Positions 8,223 through 16,023 are shown, counted from the stretch's first letter. The stretch: DNA of 60,862 nt from Acidobacteriaceae bacterium (GCA_013361705.1 JABFXN010000134.1:1-60862), one strand, 5' to 3'. A program made the numbers and translations. Notes: a model not told the origin generated them from the letters alone.

Positions 8223-8981
8223 ATGGCTGCGACTCTGGATGAGGCTCAATTGTCCGGCAGGGCAACACGAACCGGCGAAGAATTCTGGTTTCCGGGACGC
8301 TGGCTGGGCGGCCTTTCGTTGATTGCCGCTCCACTAATATTTCTCACAGGAATTCTTCTCCGGCTTCGATTTCGCTTCTTCTTTCCTTACCAGTTAGCAG
8401 CCTTCGATCAGCACCCGATGCTGATGACTGCGGCGTACAACTGCTTCTGGGCAGGAAATATCCTGCTCTGGCCGGCGGTGTTGACGATCACGCAGAAGAT
8501 CGGCAGGTCCAAACCGAAGTGGGCCACGTGGGGAGGCGCCTTCGTCCTCTTCGGTTTGTTCGCGCGTACATTTCTCGCGGGTGCTGACCATCTCGCTTTC
8601 CAGCTTGTTCGCATTGAAGGTGTGGATCGCGCCACCAAGACCATTGCGGCTTCTTATGGAGCCTTCCATGTTGTCAGCGCACTCTCGGCTACGATCATGA
8701 TCGGCTGGATTCTGTTGGCAATCGGCGGGTATCTCTCCGGTACCTTTGGTCTGTTGCGAGCTGTTGGATTGGGATTGATGTCAGCCCTGATGCTCGGGGT
8801 TTTGAAGGGAAGTTCGATCACCTCAGTCGCTGCTGCTACAGGATTGGGCTTCGCGATGGTGCCTCTCGGGATCGAGGTGCTTCTGGCGCCGCCAAGGCCG
8901 GGTCTTCGTTCTGTTTTCAAAACGATGGCAGTTGGAATCGTGCTTCTCGTTCTTCTCTTTGTTTCTGGACGGCTCGGCTGA
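8223..8981 (+). CDS. Uncharacterised multi-pass membrane protein
   Basis: This 252-residue protein has about seven hydrophobic helices and short loops, and I do not recognise the family. A charged segment (TQKIGRSKPKW) lies between helices 2 and 3. ATG codons stand in tandem at 8220 and 8223. GGAGG at 8214-8218 is too close to the first, so the second or both are used. It is divergent from the DUF2809 gene and convergent with the DUF4242 gene. A transporter or sensor role would be speculation. Confidence 0.7.
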   Translation: MAATLDEAQLSGRATRTGEEFWFPGRWLGGLSLIAAPLIFLTGILLRLRFRFFFPYQLAAFDQHPMLMTAAYNCFWAGNILLWPAVLTITQKIGRSKPKWATWGGAFVLFGLFARTFLAGADHLAFQLVRIEGVDRATKTIAASYGAFHVVSALSATIMIGWILLAIGGYLSGTFGLLRAVGLGLMSALMLGVLKGSSITSVAAATGLGFAMVPLGIEVLLAPPRPGLRSVFKTMAVGIVLLVLLFVSGRLG

Positions 8982-9099
8982 CTTGTGGTTCGTGGTCTTA
9001 GGATCGAATTGTGATCCCACCCGGCGAGCCTCGCTCGAAGTCCCCTACTTATCGCTTTTGCGATGGCCACCGAAAATCTTTTTTGCCGACCGAGAAGGG

Positions 9100-9378
9100 C
9101 TACTTCGGCGTCCCCGTCGAGGGATCGATGATTGTGGTGATCTCAGTGATCTTATTTGCAGGGAATCCACTGATCTCGGCGTGGCGGCGAATCACATCTT
9201 CGTCCTTGGCCAGATAGACGCAAAAGGTCTTGTCAGCAGTGACGTAGGAGTGCACCCATTGAACGTCCGGGCCGAGCTGTGCCAGCGCGGCGTTGGAGGC
9301 AGCAGCCGCGTCACAGAGCTGTCCGGGGTTCAAGGAACCAACCTTGGGAATGTCGCGTTCAATCAGATAGCGCTTCAT
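9100..9378 (-). CDS. DUF4242 family small protein
   Basis: This 92-residue protein starts MKRYLIERDIPKVG and carries the features of the DUF4242/nickel-binding-like ferredoxin-fold family: VQWVHSYVTADKTFCVYLA and the end segment GFPANKITEITTIIDP. The biochemical function is not firmly known. The ATG at 9378 is preferred over an in-frame ATG at 9426 because conservation begins at MKRYLIERD. It lies upstream of no other gene on its strand within 100 bp. Confidence 0.7.
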   Translation of the reverse strand: MKRYLIERDIPKVGSLNPGQLCDAAAASNAALAQLGPDVQWVHSYVTADKTFCVYLAKDEDVIRRHAEISGFPANKITEITTIIDPSTGTPK

Positions 9379-9525
9379 GTTTTTGTTGCTCCTGTCACTG
9401 TGTTTGCGGCTCTTGACCCAATCCAATCGTAGGCAAATGGGCCAAACTGCGGCTGTGAAACAGCCAATGATCGGCGCAACCCTCTACGTTCCGCAAGGCC
9501 TATGCACCCTGTGTATGGGTTTATT

Positions 9526-9960
9526 TCAAAGTGAGATCTGGATCAGTTTTTGCAGAGCGGGCATGGCGGCAACGTCGGCCAGCGTGTACTGGTCGAGTTC
9601 TCGGAAGAACGCCTCATAGGCCCGGTCGAGCGCTTCTTTCAGCGTGCACGCGGAGCGCAGCGGGCAGGCCTGGGTAAAGCAGTCGATGACTTCATGGGCG
9701 GGTTCGGTGGTGCGCAGAATCTCGCCAATGCGGACCTCTTCGGGGGGCCGTGAGAGGCGAAGTCCGCCTCCTTTGCCTTTGGTGGTGGTGAGCCAGCCCT
9801 TGCGACCAAGCTGATGCGTGACCTTCACCATGTGGGTGTACGGCACATTGAAGAGTTCGGAGACGGCACGGACGGTTGCTGTCGTCTCCATCGGTTTGTC
9901 ATGGCCGGCAAGGTAGAGCAGCAGACGTAGTGCGAGATCGGAAAATCGGGTCAGTTGCAT
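9526..9960 (-). CDS. nsrR: Rrf2-family transcriptional repressor, NsrR-like (nitric oxide sensor)
   Basis: This 144-residue protein is an Rrf2-type winged helix (MQLTRFSDLALRLLLYLAG) with the glycine-rich wing KGKGGGLRLSRP. Three cysteines, CFTQACPLRSAC, have the C-x4-C-x5-C spacing that ligates the iron-sulfur cluster of NsrR. NsrR senses NO and relieves repression of detoxification genes. It lies 47 bp downstream of a globin gene on the same strand, a classic NsrR target, which strengthens the call and suggests autoregulation as an operon. Confidence 0.85.
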   Translation of the reverse strand: MQLTRFSDLALRLLLYLAGHDKPMETTATVRAVSELFNVPYTHMVKVTHQLGRKGWLTTTKGKGGGLRLSRPPEEVRIGEILRTTEPAHEVIDCFTQACPLRSACTLKEALDRAYEAFFRELDQYTLADVAAMPALQKLIQISL

Positions 9961-10007
9961 CGAGTTCGACTCTCGTCATAGTACTGCCGCTCCCCGGGTT
10001 GCCTGCT

Positions 10008-10484
10008 CTAGACGGCAGCGACTTCTTCTTCCTGTTCCTGCTCTTTTTCCTGCTGTGCGTAAATGGCGGCTTCATGACCGATCATGATCTGCGCCAGTTC
10101 GTCATAGGCCACCCCCCAGGCTTCCAGGATTTCCGGAGTCGCGGCGTCGCCGAGAACTTCCTTGATGGCTATGAGCAGGTACTTTCCGACGATGGGATAG
10201 TGCTCGGGACGAACCTTGGTCGCGACGTGACGGTGCTCGATCTTGGAGACGGCGGGACCAAGCAGATCGAGCCGGTCAAGATTGCCGGCATAAGCAAGAA
10301 TCGCCGCCGCAAGGCGCTTCGGCTGCTCTCCATTTTTCTGATCGTCCTGGTTGAACATCGGGGCAATCTCGGGATGCGCGGCAAACATGCGCTGGTAGAA
10401 CACCCGGGTAATCTCTTCGCCGTGTTTGGTGAGGGCGGGAACAGTGGACTTAACAAGCAGCTTCTGGTGATCGAGCAATGTCAT
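10008..10484 (-). CDS. Single-domain globin (flavohaemoglobin-type haem domain)
   Basis: This 158-residue protein matches the haem domain of flavohaemoglobins: FYQRMFAAHPEIAPMFN (B helix to CD), then KIEHRHVATKVRPEHYPIVGKYLL containing the proximal histidine. The FAD/NAD reductase half is absent, so it must rely on a separate reductase to act as an NO dioxygenase. The C-terminus is an unusual glutamate/glutamine-rich tail (about 15 residues). The start at 10484 is preferred because GAGGAGAG lies just upstream; an in-frame ATG at 10562 exists. It is followed by nsrR. Confidence 0.85.
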   Translation of the reverse strand: MTLLDHQKLLVKSTVPALTKHGEEITRVFYQRMFAAHPEIAPMFNQDDQKNGEQPKRLAAAILAYAGNLDRLDLLGPAVSKIEHRHVATKVRPEHYPIVGKYLLIAIKEVLGDAATPEILEAWGVAYDELAQIMIGHEAAIYAQQEKEQEQEEEVAAV

Positions 10485-10498
10485 CTCTCCTCTGAAGT

Positions 10499-10510
10499 AA
10501 ATATATATTT
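10499..10510. promoter_or_regulatory. AT-rich perfect palindrome upstream of the globin gene
   Basis: AAATATATATTT is a 12-bp perfect palindrome 15-26 bp before the globin ATG. It is AT-rich, as NsrR operators tend to be, but it does not match the enterobacterial NsrR consensus in detail. It is a candidate operator only. Confidence 0.35.
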
Positions 10511-10580
10511 CAAATCTATCTTTATGGTGAGAAATCTCGTTCCTCGTAAATTCTGGTTCCAAATCGGAACGGAGGTAGCT

Positions 10581-11171
10581 TTATTGGATTGCCGAAAGCG
10601 TTGAAAAGATTGGTTTGACCAAGATTTCGATCATGGTGGCGATCTCCTCGGCCGACACACGATTCGGTGTCTGCATCCACTTCCGGGCGGCTCCGAAGAT
10701 GGCCCAGGAGATCGTCGTAGCCACCAATGTTGTGGATGTGTCGATGGGTACCTGATGTTCGCGAAAGCCATCAAGGATCATGTTCTCGACGACCGGAATG
10801 ATGGAGGTCTCCAGTGGCATGGATGCCAGTTGCTCGGGGCAGCCGCTGTTCTGGGAAAGAAAATCGCACACGCCGAGCGCCAGGGAGCGCAGAATTCCGT
10901 CGCAGGAAAAATCGACCTCGCGGCGGCCGAGCAGTTCGCGGAAGCGGGCTTCGGTCATCGCCTGAAGCAGAGCGTTCTTGTCTGGGTAATGGAGATAGAA
11001 CGTGGCCCGGTTCACACCTGCCTGCGCCGCGATATCGCTAATGGAAATGTCGGAGAAGTGCTTTCGATTCAGTAGATTGACGAGAGCGCCCTGCAGCATC
11101 TGCCGGGTGCGGCGGATGCGTGGATCAGTCGGTTCCGTACAAACGTGCTCGGCTTGAGGCGCCGGTTCCAT
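10581..11171 (-). CDS. TetR-family transcriptional regulator
   Basis: This 196-residue protein has a TetR helix-turn-helix at about residues 20-65 (ISDIAAQAGVNRATFYLHYPDKNALL) and a C-terminal ligand-binding domain resembling the TetR_C_8/33 types. It is transcribed divergently from the azoreductase gene across a 115-bp gap that holds an 8-bp-arm palindrome. It therefore most likely represses the azoR-doxX pair and itself in response to quinones, azo compounds or similar electrophiles. Confidence 0.85.
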   Translation of the reverse strand: MEPAPQAEHVCTEPTDPRIRRTRQMLQGALVNLLNRKHFSDISISDIAAQAGVNRATFYLHYPDKNALLQAMTEARFRELLGRREVDFSCDGILRSLALGVCDFLSQNSGCPEQLASMPLETSIIPVVENMILDGFREHQVPIDTSTTLVATTISWAIFGAARKWMQTPNRVSAEEIATMIEILVKPIFSTLSAIQ

Positions 11172-11220
11172 CTCGGATCAGGATAACCCTTTTTCGGCCT
11201 CTTGTTGCTTTTGCGACATC

Positions 11221-11243
11221 TGTCGATTATTTGTGAATCGACA
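11221..11243. promoter_or_regulatory. Candidate TetR operator between tetR and azoR
   Basis: TGTCGATT (11221-11228) is mirrored by AATCGACA (11236-11243) around a 7-bp centre. Further half-sites occur at 11213-11217 (CGACA) and 11264-11268 (TGTCG). It lies in the middle of the divergent intergenic region, the usual position for a TetR operator. Confidence 0.6.
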
Positions 11244-11286
11244 TGTGTTGTTTAACCATCATTTGTCGTAAAGGAGATTTCTGGCT

Positions 11287-11913
11287 ATGCCTACCCTCTT
11301 GCGTGTCGATTCCAGCCCACTGTACGGAGTATCCGTTTCACGCCAACTGACCGAGACCTTTGAAGCAACCTGGAAGGCGGCCCATCCGGACGGCCGCGTC
11401 GTCGTGCGCGATGTCACCTCCACGACCCTGTCGCCAATTACGGCCGAGTGGGTAGGCGCAGCGTTCACACCTGAAGATCAGCGCAACGCCCAACAGACGG
11501 AATTGCTGAGGCTCTCCGACTCGCTGATCGCGGAACTGGAGAAGGCTGACGAGTTTGTCTTTGGTGTGCCGATGCACAATTTTGGAGTGCCTTCCTCGTT
11601 GAAGCTCTGGATCGACCAGATCGTTCGCGTGGGCAAGACCTTTTCGTATGGAGAAGGCGGACCTAAAGGCCTGCTTACCGCTAAGAAAGCTACCTTCCTG
11701 ATTGCGACGGGCGGCGTTTACGACGCGGGAACGGTGATGGCTTCGCTAAACTTTGTTGAGCCGTATCTGCGTTCTGTCTTCGGCTTTATCGGCGTAACCG
11801 ATACCACCTTCCTCACCGCTGGCGGCACCGCTGCGCTGCGGTATGGCAAGGACCGGGACACTTTCCTGCAGCCTCATCTTGAAGCCGTACAACTGCACGC
11901 GCAGAGCGCATAA
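11287..11913 (+). CDS. azoR: FMN-dependent NADH-azoreductase
   Basis: This 208-residue flavodoxin-fold protein matches AzoR. It has the N-terminal LLRVDSSP with following SVSRQLTE (FMN phosphate loop), VFGVPMHNFGVPSSLKLWIDQIVRVGKTF (flavin and dimer contacts) and ATGGVY (isoalloxazine contact). It reduces azo bonds and quinones by two electrons using NADH. AAAGGAG lies about 13 nt before the ATG. It is followed by a DoxX-type gene 12 nt downstream, forming an operon that is probably controlled by the divergent TetR. Confidence 0.9.
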   Translation: MPTLLRVDSSPLYGVSVSRQLTETFEATWKAAHPDGRVVVRDVTSTTLSPITAEWVGAAFTPEDQRNAQQTELLRLSDSLIAELEKADEFVFGVPMHNFGVPSSLKLWIDQIVRVGKTFSYGEGGPKGLLTAKKATFLIATGGVYDAGTVMASLNFVEPYLRSVFGFIGVTDTTFLTAGGTAALRYGKDRDTFLQPHLEAVQLHAQSA

Positions 11914-11925
11914 GGAGAACGATTG

Positions 11926-12312
11926 ATGAAGATTGCATCCCTGATTGCCCGTTATCTTCTGGGCCTGATGTTCACAGTCTTTGGCTTGAACGGTTTCTTC
12001 CATTTCATTCCTCAGCCTCCACCGGCGAACCCGCTGGCTCTGCAATTCTTCGGCGCGGTGGCTATGTCTCACTTCGCCGACTTCTTCTTCGCGGTGCAGT
12101 TGATTGCGGGCCTGCTGTTGTTGTCAGGCTTCTTTGTTCCCCTGGCGCTCACCCTGCTGGCGGCAGAGCTGTATAACATCCTGGCGTTCCATCTGACGCT
12201 GTCGCCCGGCATCGGTCCGGCGATATTTGCGGCGATCCTGTGGGTGTTGGTGTTCCTGCAATACCGGGAAAGCTTCCGCGGCATTCTTGCAGCGAAGCCA
12301 GCGCAACGCTAA
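11926..12312 (+). CDS. DoxX-family small membrane protein
   Basis: This 128-residue protein has four hydrophobic helices and matches DoxX/DoxD-like proteins (LIARYLLGLMFTVFGLNGF, then AVQLIAGLLLLSGFFVPLALTLLA). Such proteins often sit with quinone or azo reductases in stress operons; the molecular role is not well defined. The ATG at 11926 is chosen, with AAGGAG 9-14 nt before it; a TTG one codon earlier is possible. The operon ends in a 12-bp perfect hairpin. Confidence 0.8.
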   Translation: MKIASLIARYLLGLMFTVFGLNGFFHFIPQPPPANPLALQFFGAVAMSHFADFFFAVQLIAGLLLLSGFFVPLALTLLAAELYNILAFHLTLSPGIGPAIFAAILWVLVFLQYRESFRGILAAKPAQR

Positions 12313-12337
12313 ATTCCAACGGGTAAAGAAATAGATT

Positions 12338-12366
12338 CGGGTGTCTCTGTGGAACAGAGACACCCG
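12338..12366. terminator. Perfect 12-bp stem-loop between convergent genes
   Basis: CGGGTGTCTCTG (12338-12349) pairs with CAGAGACACCCG (12355-12366) around TGGAA. It lies between the ends of doxX (+) and the glycosylase (-). No U-tract is present in either direction, so it may work as a processing or bidirectional stop signal. Confidence 0.6.
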
Positions 12367-12391
12367 GTGCATGAGTCCGCCCTATATCACT

Positions 12392-13129
12392 TCACTCTGC
12401 GGGCAGTTTGCCGGCAGCAAGATCGCAGGCGCGCCACATGTACCAGCTTGCAACCGAACACCATGGGCGCCACTTCTTTGCCCGCTTCAACATCTGCTCC
12501 TTGGTTGCGAGCAGATCCGGCGTGACCTTTTGCGTTGGCTTCAGACCGAGGAACGTAAGCGCGAAGCCTTTGCGTACGCCGTAGTCATCGAGCGGCAGAA
12601 CATCAGGGCGGCCGAGGCGGAAGATCAACAGCATCTCTGCGGTCCACCTGCCGATGCCACGCACCTGGACCAGATGTTCGATGACTTCTTCGTCGGACAT
12701 CTTCTTGATCTTCGCCAGCGTGGGTACGGTGCCATCGATGGTCTTTGCTGCAAGGTCTCGTAGCGCGAGCGTCTTGTTATGCGAGAGTCCCGCCTTACGA
12801 AGCTGCTCATTCGGGCAATCGAGGATGTGTTCGGGCGAGGGATGATTGCCGATGCCGCAGACGTGATGAAAGCTCTCGATCATGCGGCTGTGAATGGCGC
12901 GCGCGGCGTTGGCATGCACCTGCTGGTAGATGATGCTCTCCGCCAGTGCTTCAAAGGGCGACTGCGTTGCGGGCAGGCGCATAGTGAAAGGCCCCCAGCG
13001 CTCAATCAGACGGCCAAGCTTCGGGTCAGCGACAGAGAGTTCGGCAATAGCGCGTGCAGTGTCATATGGGGGCTTGTGCGTGCGGCCGGAGCGAGAGCTG
13101 GGCATGCAGGAGAGTGTATCGAAAAGCAT
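12392..13129 (-). CDS. DNA-3-methyladenine glycosylase (AlkA/HhH-GPD)
   Basis: This 245-residue protein has the helix-hairpin-helix (VRGIGRWTAEMLL) and the downstream catalytic aspartate in LPLDDYGVRKG, as in the AlkA/MAG superfamily. SIIYQQVHANAA is the usual substrate-side helix. It removes alkylated purines from DNA and leaves abasic sites for repair. No N-terminal AlkA_N domain is present, so it is of the shorter type. The start at 13129 has no clear ribosome-binding site; MPSSR at 13105 is an alternative. Confidence 0.85.
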   Translation of the reverse strand: MLFDTLSCMPSSRSGRTHKPPYDTARAIAELSVADPKLGRLIERWGPFTMRLPATQSPFEALAESIIYQQVHANAARAIHSRMIESFHHVCGIGNHPSPEHILDCPNEQLRKAGLSHNKTLALRDLAAKTIDGTVPTLAKIKKMSDEEVIEHLVQVRGIGRWTAEMLLIFRLGRPDVLPLDDYGVRKGFALTFLGLKPTQKVTPDLLATKEQMLKRAKKWRPWCSVASWYMWRACDLAAGKLPAE

Positions 13130-13239
13130 GCGCTTCTCAGCCGTCAGCGATTTGCGATGGGATCAAAAGAAAGAACTTCCCATCATTTACTCCGCCTGAT
13201 AAGGTTCTTCCGGACTGCCGGAAGTGCGGAGGAGCTGAG

Positions 13240-13779
13240 ATGGAATGCTTCCTGGGCGAGATTCGAGCCTTCACGTTTAACTATGCGCCGCAATACTGGG
13301 CTCTCTGTAATGGCGCATCGATTCCAGTGGCACAGAACCAGGCGCTGTACTCCCTGCTTGTGAACATGTACGGCGGGGATATACAGAACTTCAACTTACC
13401 TGACTTGCGCGGGCGGACGCCCGTTCACCGAGCGAACCCTCCTGTGAGTGGATATGCGATCGGGAACAATGCCGGCCAAGAACAGGTTGTACTGACTCTA
13501 GCGAACATGCCCGCGCATTCGCATATGGCGACAGCGACGACGCAGGGCGGAGGACCGAATCCAACCTCCAACTACTTTGCGTCTTCCGGTATCAATACAG
13601 CGCAAGGCGGACCCGCCGCCATCCAGCAAAACGTGTATGGGCCGCCCAATCCGCTGGTGTCGTTGAGTACAGATTCAGTCGGTCAGACCGGCGGAAACCA
13701 GGCGCACGACAATATGCAGCCGTTTACCGTGCTGAACTTCTGCATCTGCATGTCCGGCTACTATCCGCCCCACAGCTAA
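13240..13779 (+). CDS. MdpB-like phage tail-collar domain protein, copy 1
   Basis: This 179-residue protein is of the microcystin-dependent (MdpB) tail-collar family: LGEIRAFTFNYAPQYWALCNG, ALYSLLVNMYGG, FNLPDLRGRTPVH, and the C-terminal HDNMQPFTVLNFCI. The domain occurs in phage short tail fibres, but outside phages its function is unknown. GGAGGAG lies just before the ATG. It is the first of three tandem paralogues that share the two ends and differ in the middle, the expected pattern for a trimeric fibre or adhesin with a variable knob. Confidence 0.85.
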   Translation: MECFLGEIRAFTFNYAPQYWALCNGASIPVAQNQALYSLLVNMYGGDIQNFNLPDLRGRTPVHRANPPVSGYAIGNNAGQEQVVLTLANMPAHSHMATATTQGGGPNPTSNYFASSGINTAQGGPAAIQQNVYGPPNPLVSLSTDSVGQTGGNQAHDNMQPFTVLNFCICMSGYYPPHS

Positions 13780-13814
13780 CGCCTGAATTTTGCCCAATAA
13801 AAGGAGACGATGCG

Positions 13815-14375
13815 ATGGATGTCGAGGCATTTCTCGGAGAGATTCGCCTGTTTGCCGGTTATGGTTATCGATCAAGTGTCACGGTGCCGAACGGATGGTT
13901 GCCATGCGACGGACGATCCGTGAATATCAACGATTATCAGGCCCTCTATTCGCTGATCGGAACGATATACGGTGGAACGTCAACCACCTTCAATCTGCCT
14001 GACCTTCGCCAACGAGTACCGATCGGCACGGGACAGGGAACCGGCCTGACCAGCCGTGTACTTGGAACAACGGGCGGAGCCGCCCAGGTTACTGTTACCG
14101 AAGCAAATTTACCGGTACATCAGCATACGGCGAACGTGAGTACCTCTGCCGCGACGACACCGCAGCCCAGCAGCGCGGTGGTGCCGGCAGCGGTCGCAAG
14201 CGGTCAACTGCTGTATGCGAAGCCGGCATCGGCGGTGACGACGCCCGGCATAACACTCTCCGCCGCTGAGTTGCAGACAGAGGGCAGTGGTGCCGCCCAT
14301 GCGAACATGATGCCGACCTCAGCTTTGACATACATGATCGCTATGGTCGGCATCTATCCCGTGAATCCGAACTAA
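13815..14375 (+). CDS. MdpB-like phage tail-collar domain protein, copy 2
   Basis: This 186-residue protein is a paralogue of its neighbours (FLGEIRLFAGYGY, GWLPCDGRSV, YQALYSLIGTIYGG, FNLPDLRQRVPIGTG, ending AHANMMPTSALTYMIAM). It has an insertion after GEIRLF and an Ala/Thr/Ser-rich middle. It lacks the N-F-C motif found near the C-terminus of copies 1 and 3. AAGGAGA precedes the ATG. It is separated by 35 bp from copy 1 and 37 bp from copy 3, so the three are very probably one transcript. Confidence 0.85.
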   Translation: MDVEAFLGEIRLFAGYGYRSSVTVPNGWLPCDGRSVNINDYQALYSLIGTIYGGTSTTFNLPDLRQRVPIGTGQGTGLTSRVLGTTGGAAQVTVTEANLPVHQHTANVSTSAATTPQPSSAVVPAAVASGQLLYAKPASAVTTPGITLSAAELQTEGSGAAHANMMPTSALTYMIAMVGIYPVNPN

Positions 14376-14412
14376 AGCACAGGCGAGAGAAGACACCTTC
14401 AGGAGAGCAGCA

Positions 14413-14991
14413 ATGGCAGATTCTTATATCGGAGAAGTGCGGGTCTTCGGTTTCAACTACGCTCCACAGCAATGGGCATTCTGCGATGGCGCCCAGATGC
14501 TGGTCCAGCAGTTCCAAGCCCTGTACGTAGTGTTGGGCAATGTCTTCGGAGGTACGCAGAATATCAACTTCAATCTTCCGAATCTTGGTGGCTACGCCGT
14601 GCAGGGGATCGATCCGGCTGGCACGGTCGGAACGCCCGTCAAGATGGGCCAGACCATGGGTTCGCAGGCCGTTGCATTGAACTCGACGCAGATGGAGGCC
14701 CACACCCATCCCATGTATGCCTATATCCCTAAGGGAGGCGCCTCGCAATATCCCACGACGATGGAATCGACGCCCGAGAATGGCTCACGCCTCTTTGACC
14801 TGCTGGTGCCGAACTCCCAGGGAGCCCTCTCCAACGTTGGCCTGTGGGGCCCAAATAGCAATCTGACAACACTGGCCCCACAGACCATTGGTGCAAGCGG
14901 ATCAGGCACGGCGCACGAGAACCGGCAGCCGTTTCTCGTGATGAACTACTGTATCTCGCTCGAAGGAACATATCCCATACCGGCGGACTGA
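14413..14991 (+). CDS. MdpB-like phage tail-collar domain protein, copy 3
   Basis: This 192-residue third paralogue (YIGEVRVFGFNYAPQQWAFCDG, ALYVVLGNVFGG, FNLPNLGGYAVQG, ending HENRQPFLVMNYCISLEG) is closest to copy 1 at the ends. AGGAGAG lies before the ATG. The GNAT gene starts about 12 nt after the stop. No other phage structural gene is nearby, so this set is not part of a prophage. Confidence 0.85.
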   Translation: MADSYIGEVRVFGFNYAPQQWAFCDGAQMLVQQFQALYVVLGNVFGGTQNINFNLPNLGGYAVQGIDPAGTVGTPVKMGQTMGSQAVALNSTQMEAHTHPMYAYIPKGGASQYPTTMESTPENGSRLFDLLVPNSQGALSNVGLWGPNSNLTTLAPQTIGASGSGTAHENRQPFLVMNYCISLEGTYPIPAD

Positions 14992-15003
14992 GACGTGAGG
15001 ACT

Positions 15004-15483
15004 ATGCTCGACGGGATGGAGCTTCGTAGAGAAGAGCCTGACGACACGGACTTCCTGAGACAGTTGTTCTACGCTGTGCGATCGCCTGAGTTCGGTATAG
15101 CCGGATGGCCGGAAGATCTGCTTCGCGATTTTCTGGCGATGCAGGAACGGATGCAGTGGACGCACTACGACCGTATGTATGAGCAGTTGGAGCGGTGGAT
15201 CGTGGAACGAGAGGGCCAGCCAGTCGGCCGCCTGTATCTTGCGACGGAGCCGGATGCGCTACGGATCGTAGAGATCTCAGTGATGCCGGAGAGCCGTGGC
15301 TGCGGCGTTGGCAGTGCACTGCTGCAGGGCGTGTTGGCGCAGGCCTCTACCGCGGGTCTGGACGTAGTACTGAGCGTCGATCGCGGCAACCTGGCGGAAA
15401 ACCTATATCGGCGCATGGGGTTTGATGCCGTGCGGGATGAGGGCACAAAGACGGGGATGCGATGGCGCAGGCCGGTCTCTTAG
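15004..15483 (+). CDS. GNAT-family N-acetyltransferase next to the MdpB trio
   Basis: This 159-residue protein has the acetyl-CoA-binding motif A (ISVMPESRGCGVGSALLQ) and motif B (SVDRGNLAENLYRRMGF). The start is ambiguous: GTG 14995, ATG 15004 and ATG 15016 are in frame, and TGAGG at 14996-15000 favours 15004 or 15016. It follows the third MdpB gene closely and its 3' end overlaps the convergent DUF6916 gene by 4 nt. An acetyl acceptor within this locus (peptide or fibre protein) is possible but unproven. Confidence 0.75.
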   Translation: MLDGMELRREEPDDTDFLRQLFYAVRSPEFGIAGWPEDLLRDFLAMQERMQWTHYDRMYEQLERWIVEREGQPVGRLYLATEPDALRIVEISVMPESRGCGVGSALLQGVLAQASTAGLDVVLSVDRGNLAENLYRRMGFDAVRDEGTKTGMRWRRPVS

Positions 15484-15773
15484 TTGAATACAGCTTCGTA
15501 GAGCACACCCTGCACATCGCGGCCGATGGGTACAAGAAAGATTGACAGCTGGCCAGTTGTGGCGTTCGTCAGAGAGTAAGTGCGTTGGGGAAAGACAATC
15601 TGCAACGTGCTGCGAAAGAGAAGCCGGAAGGGCGCGCGGACAAGACCATCCCTGTTGCGAAACGGCATGGGACTGGCCTGCACCAGCGTCAGATCGTGGT
15701 TCGCCCCGCCCAGATCCAGCGCGAAGGTCTCATTAACATGGTTCGCGAAGTAGTCGAGTTGAAGAAATTGCAT
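15480..15773 (-). CDS. DUF6916-like small beta-rich protein
   Basis: This 97-residue protein starts MQFLQLDYFANHVNETFAL and ends in FLVPIGRDVQGVLYEAVFN. The block R-x-x-x-x-APFRLLFRST, then a PQRTYSL strand, then the IFLVPIG and YEAVFN end match the pattern I associate with DUF6916, proteins often found beside MdpB-like tail-collar genes. The function is unknown. It is antisense to its neighbours: its stop overlaps the GNAT stop by 4 nt and its start is about 95 bp from the divergent peptide gene. Confidence 0.65.
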   Translation of the reverse strand: MQFLQLDYFANHVNETFALDLGGANHDLTLVQASPMPFRNRDGLVRAPFRLLFRSTLQIVFPQRTYSLTNATTGQLSIFLVPIGRDVQGVLYEAVFN

Positions 15774-15867
15774 GCACGCTACGATGGCAGAACTCCGTTG
15801 CGAAGACAACAAGTTTCCATGTACTGTTTATGCGCACGAAATCCAACCTCATGGAGAGGCGTTGCAG

Positions 15868-16011
15868 ATGGAACAGATGAAGCAGACAGATGAGCAGGTA
15901 ACGGAAGTTCACACGATGCAATGGACGGCTCCGCAAATCATGATCGTCTCCGCAGAGACGGCAGAGAATGCTACAGGTCCTACTGCTGATGGAGGAATCG
16001 GAAATAGCTAG
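15868..16011 (+). CDS. 47-residue peptide, candidate lasso-type RiPP precursor
   Basis: A short reading frame with a strong ribosome-binding site (GGAGAGG at 15853-15859, 8 nt before the ATG at 15868) ends 12 nt before an asparagine-synthetase-like gene. The middle reads WTAPQIMIVSAET, which resembles the lasso leader motif YxxPxL followed by a threonine close to the cleavage site (W in place of Y, I in place of L). The following 15 residues end GPTADGGIGNS. If cleavage occurs after the TA pair, an aspartate falls at core position 9, the usual ring-closing position. The core would start with Glu, which is unusual, so the exact core is uncertain. Confidence 0.5.
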   Translation: MEQMKQTDEQVTEVHTMQWTAPQIMIVSAETAENATGPTADGGIGNS

Positions 16012-16023
16012 TACTTCCGTCAG

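Noticed and set aside
13240-14991. Prophage tail region
   Set aside because: Only the collar-domain genes are present; no capsid, terminase, integrase or baseplate gene is nearby, and flanking genes are housekeeping.
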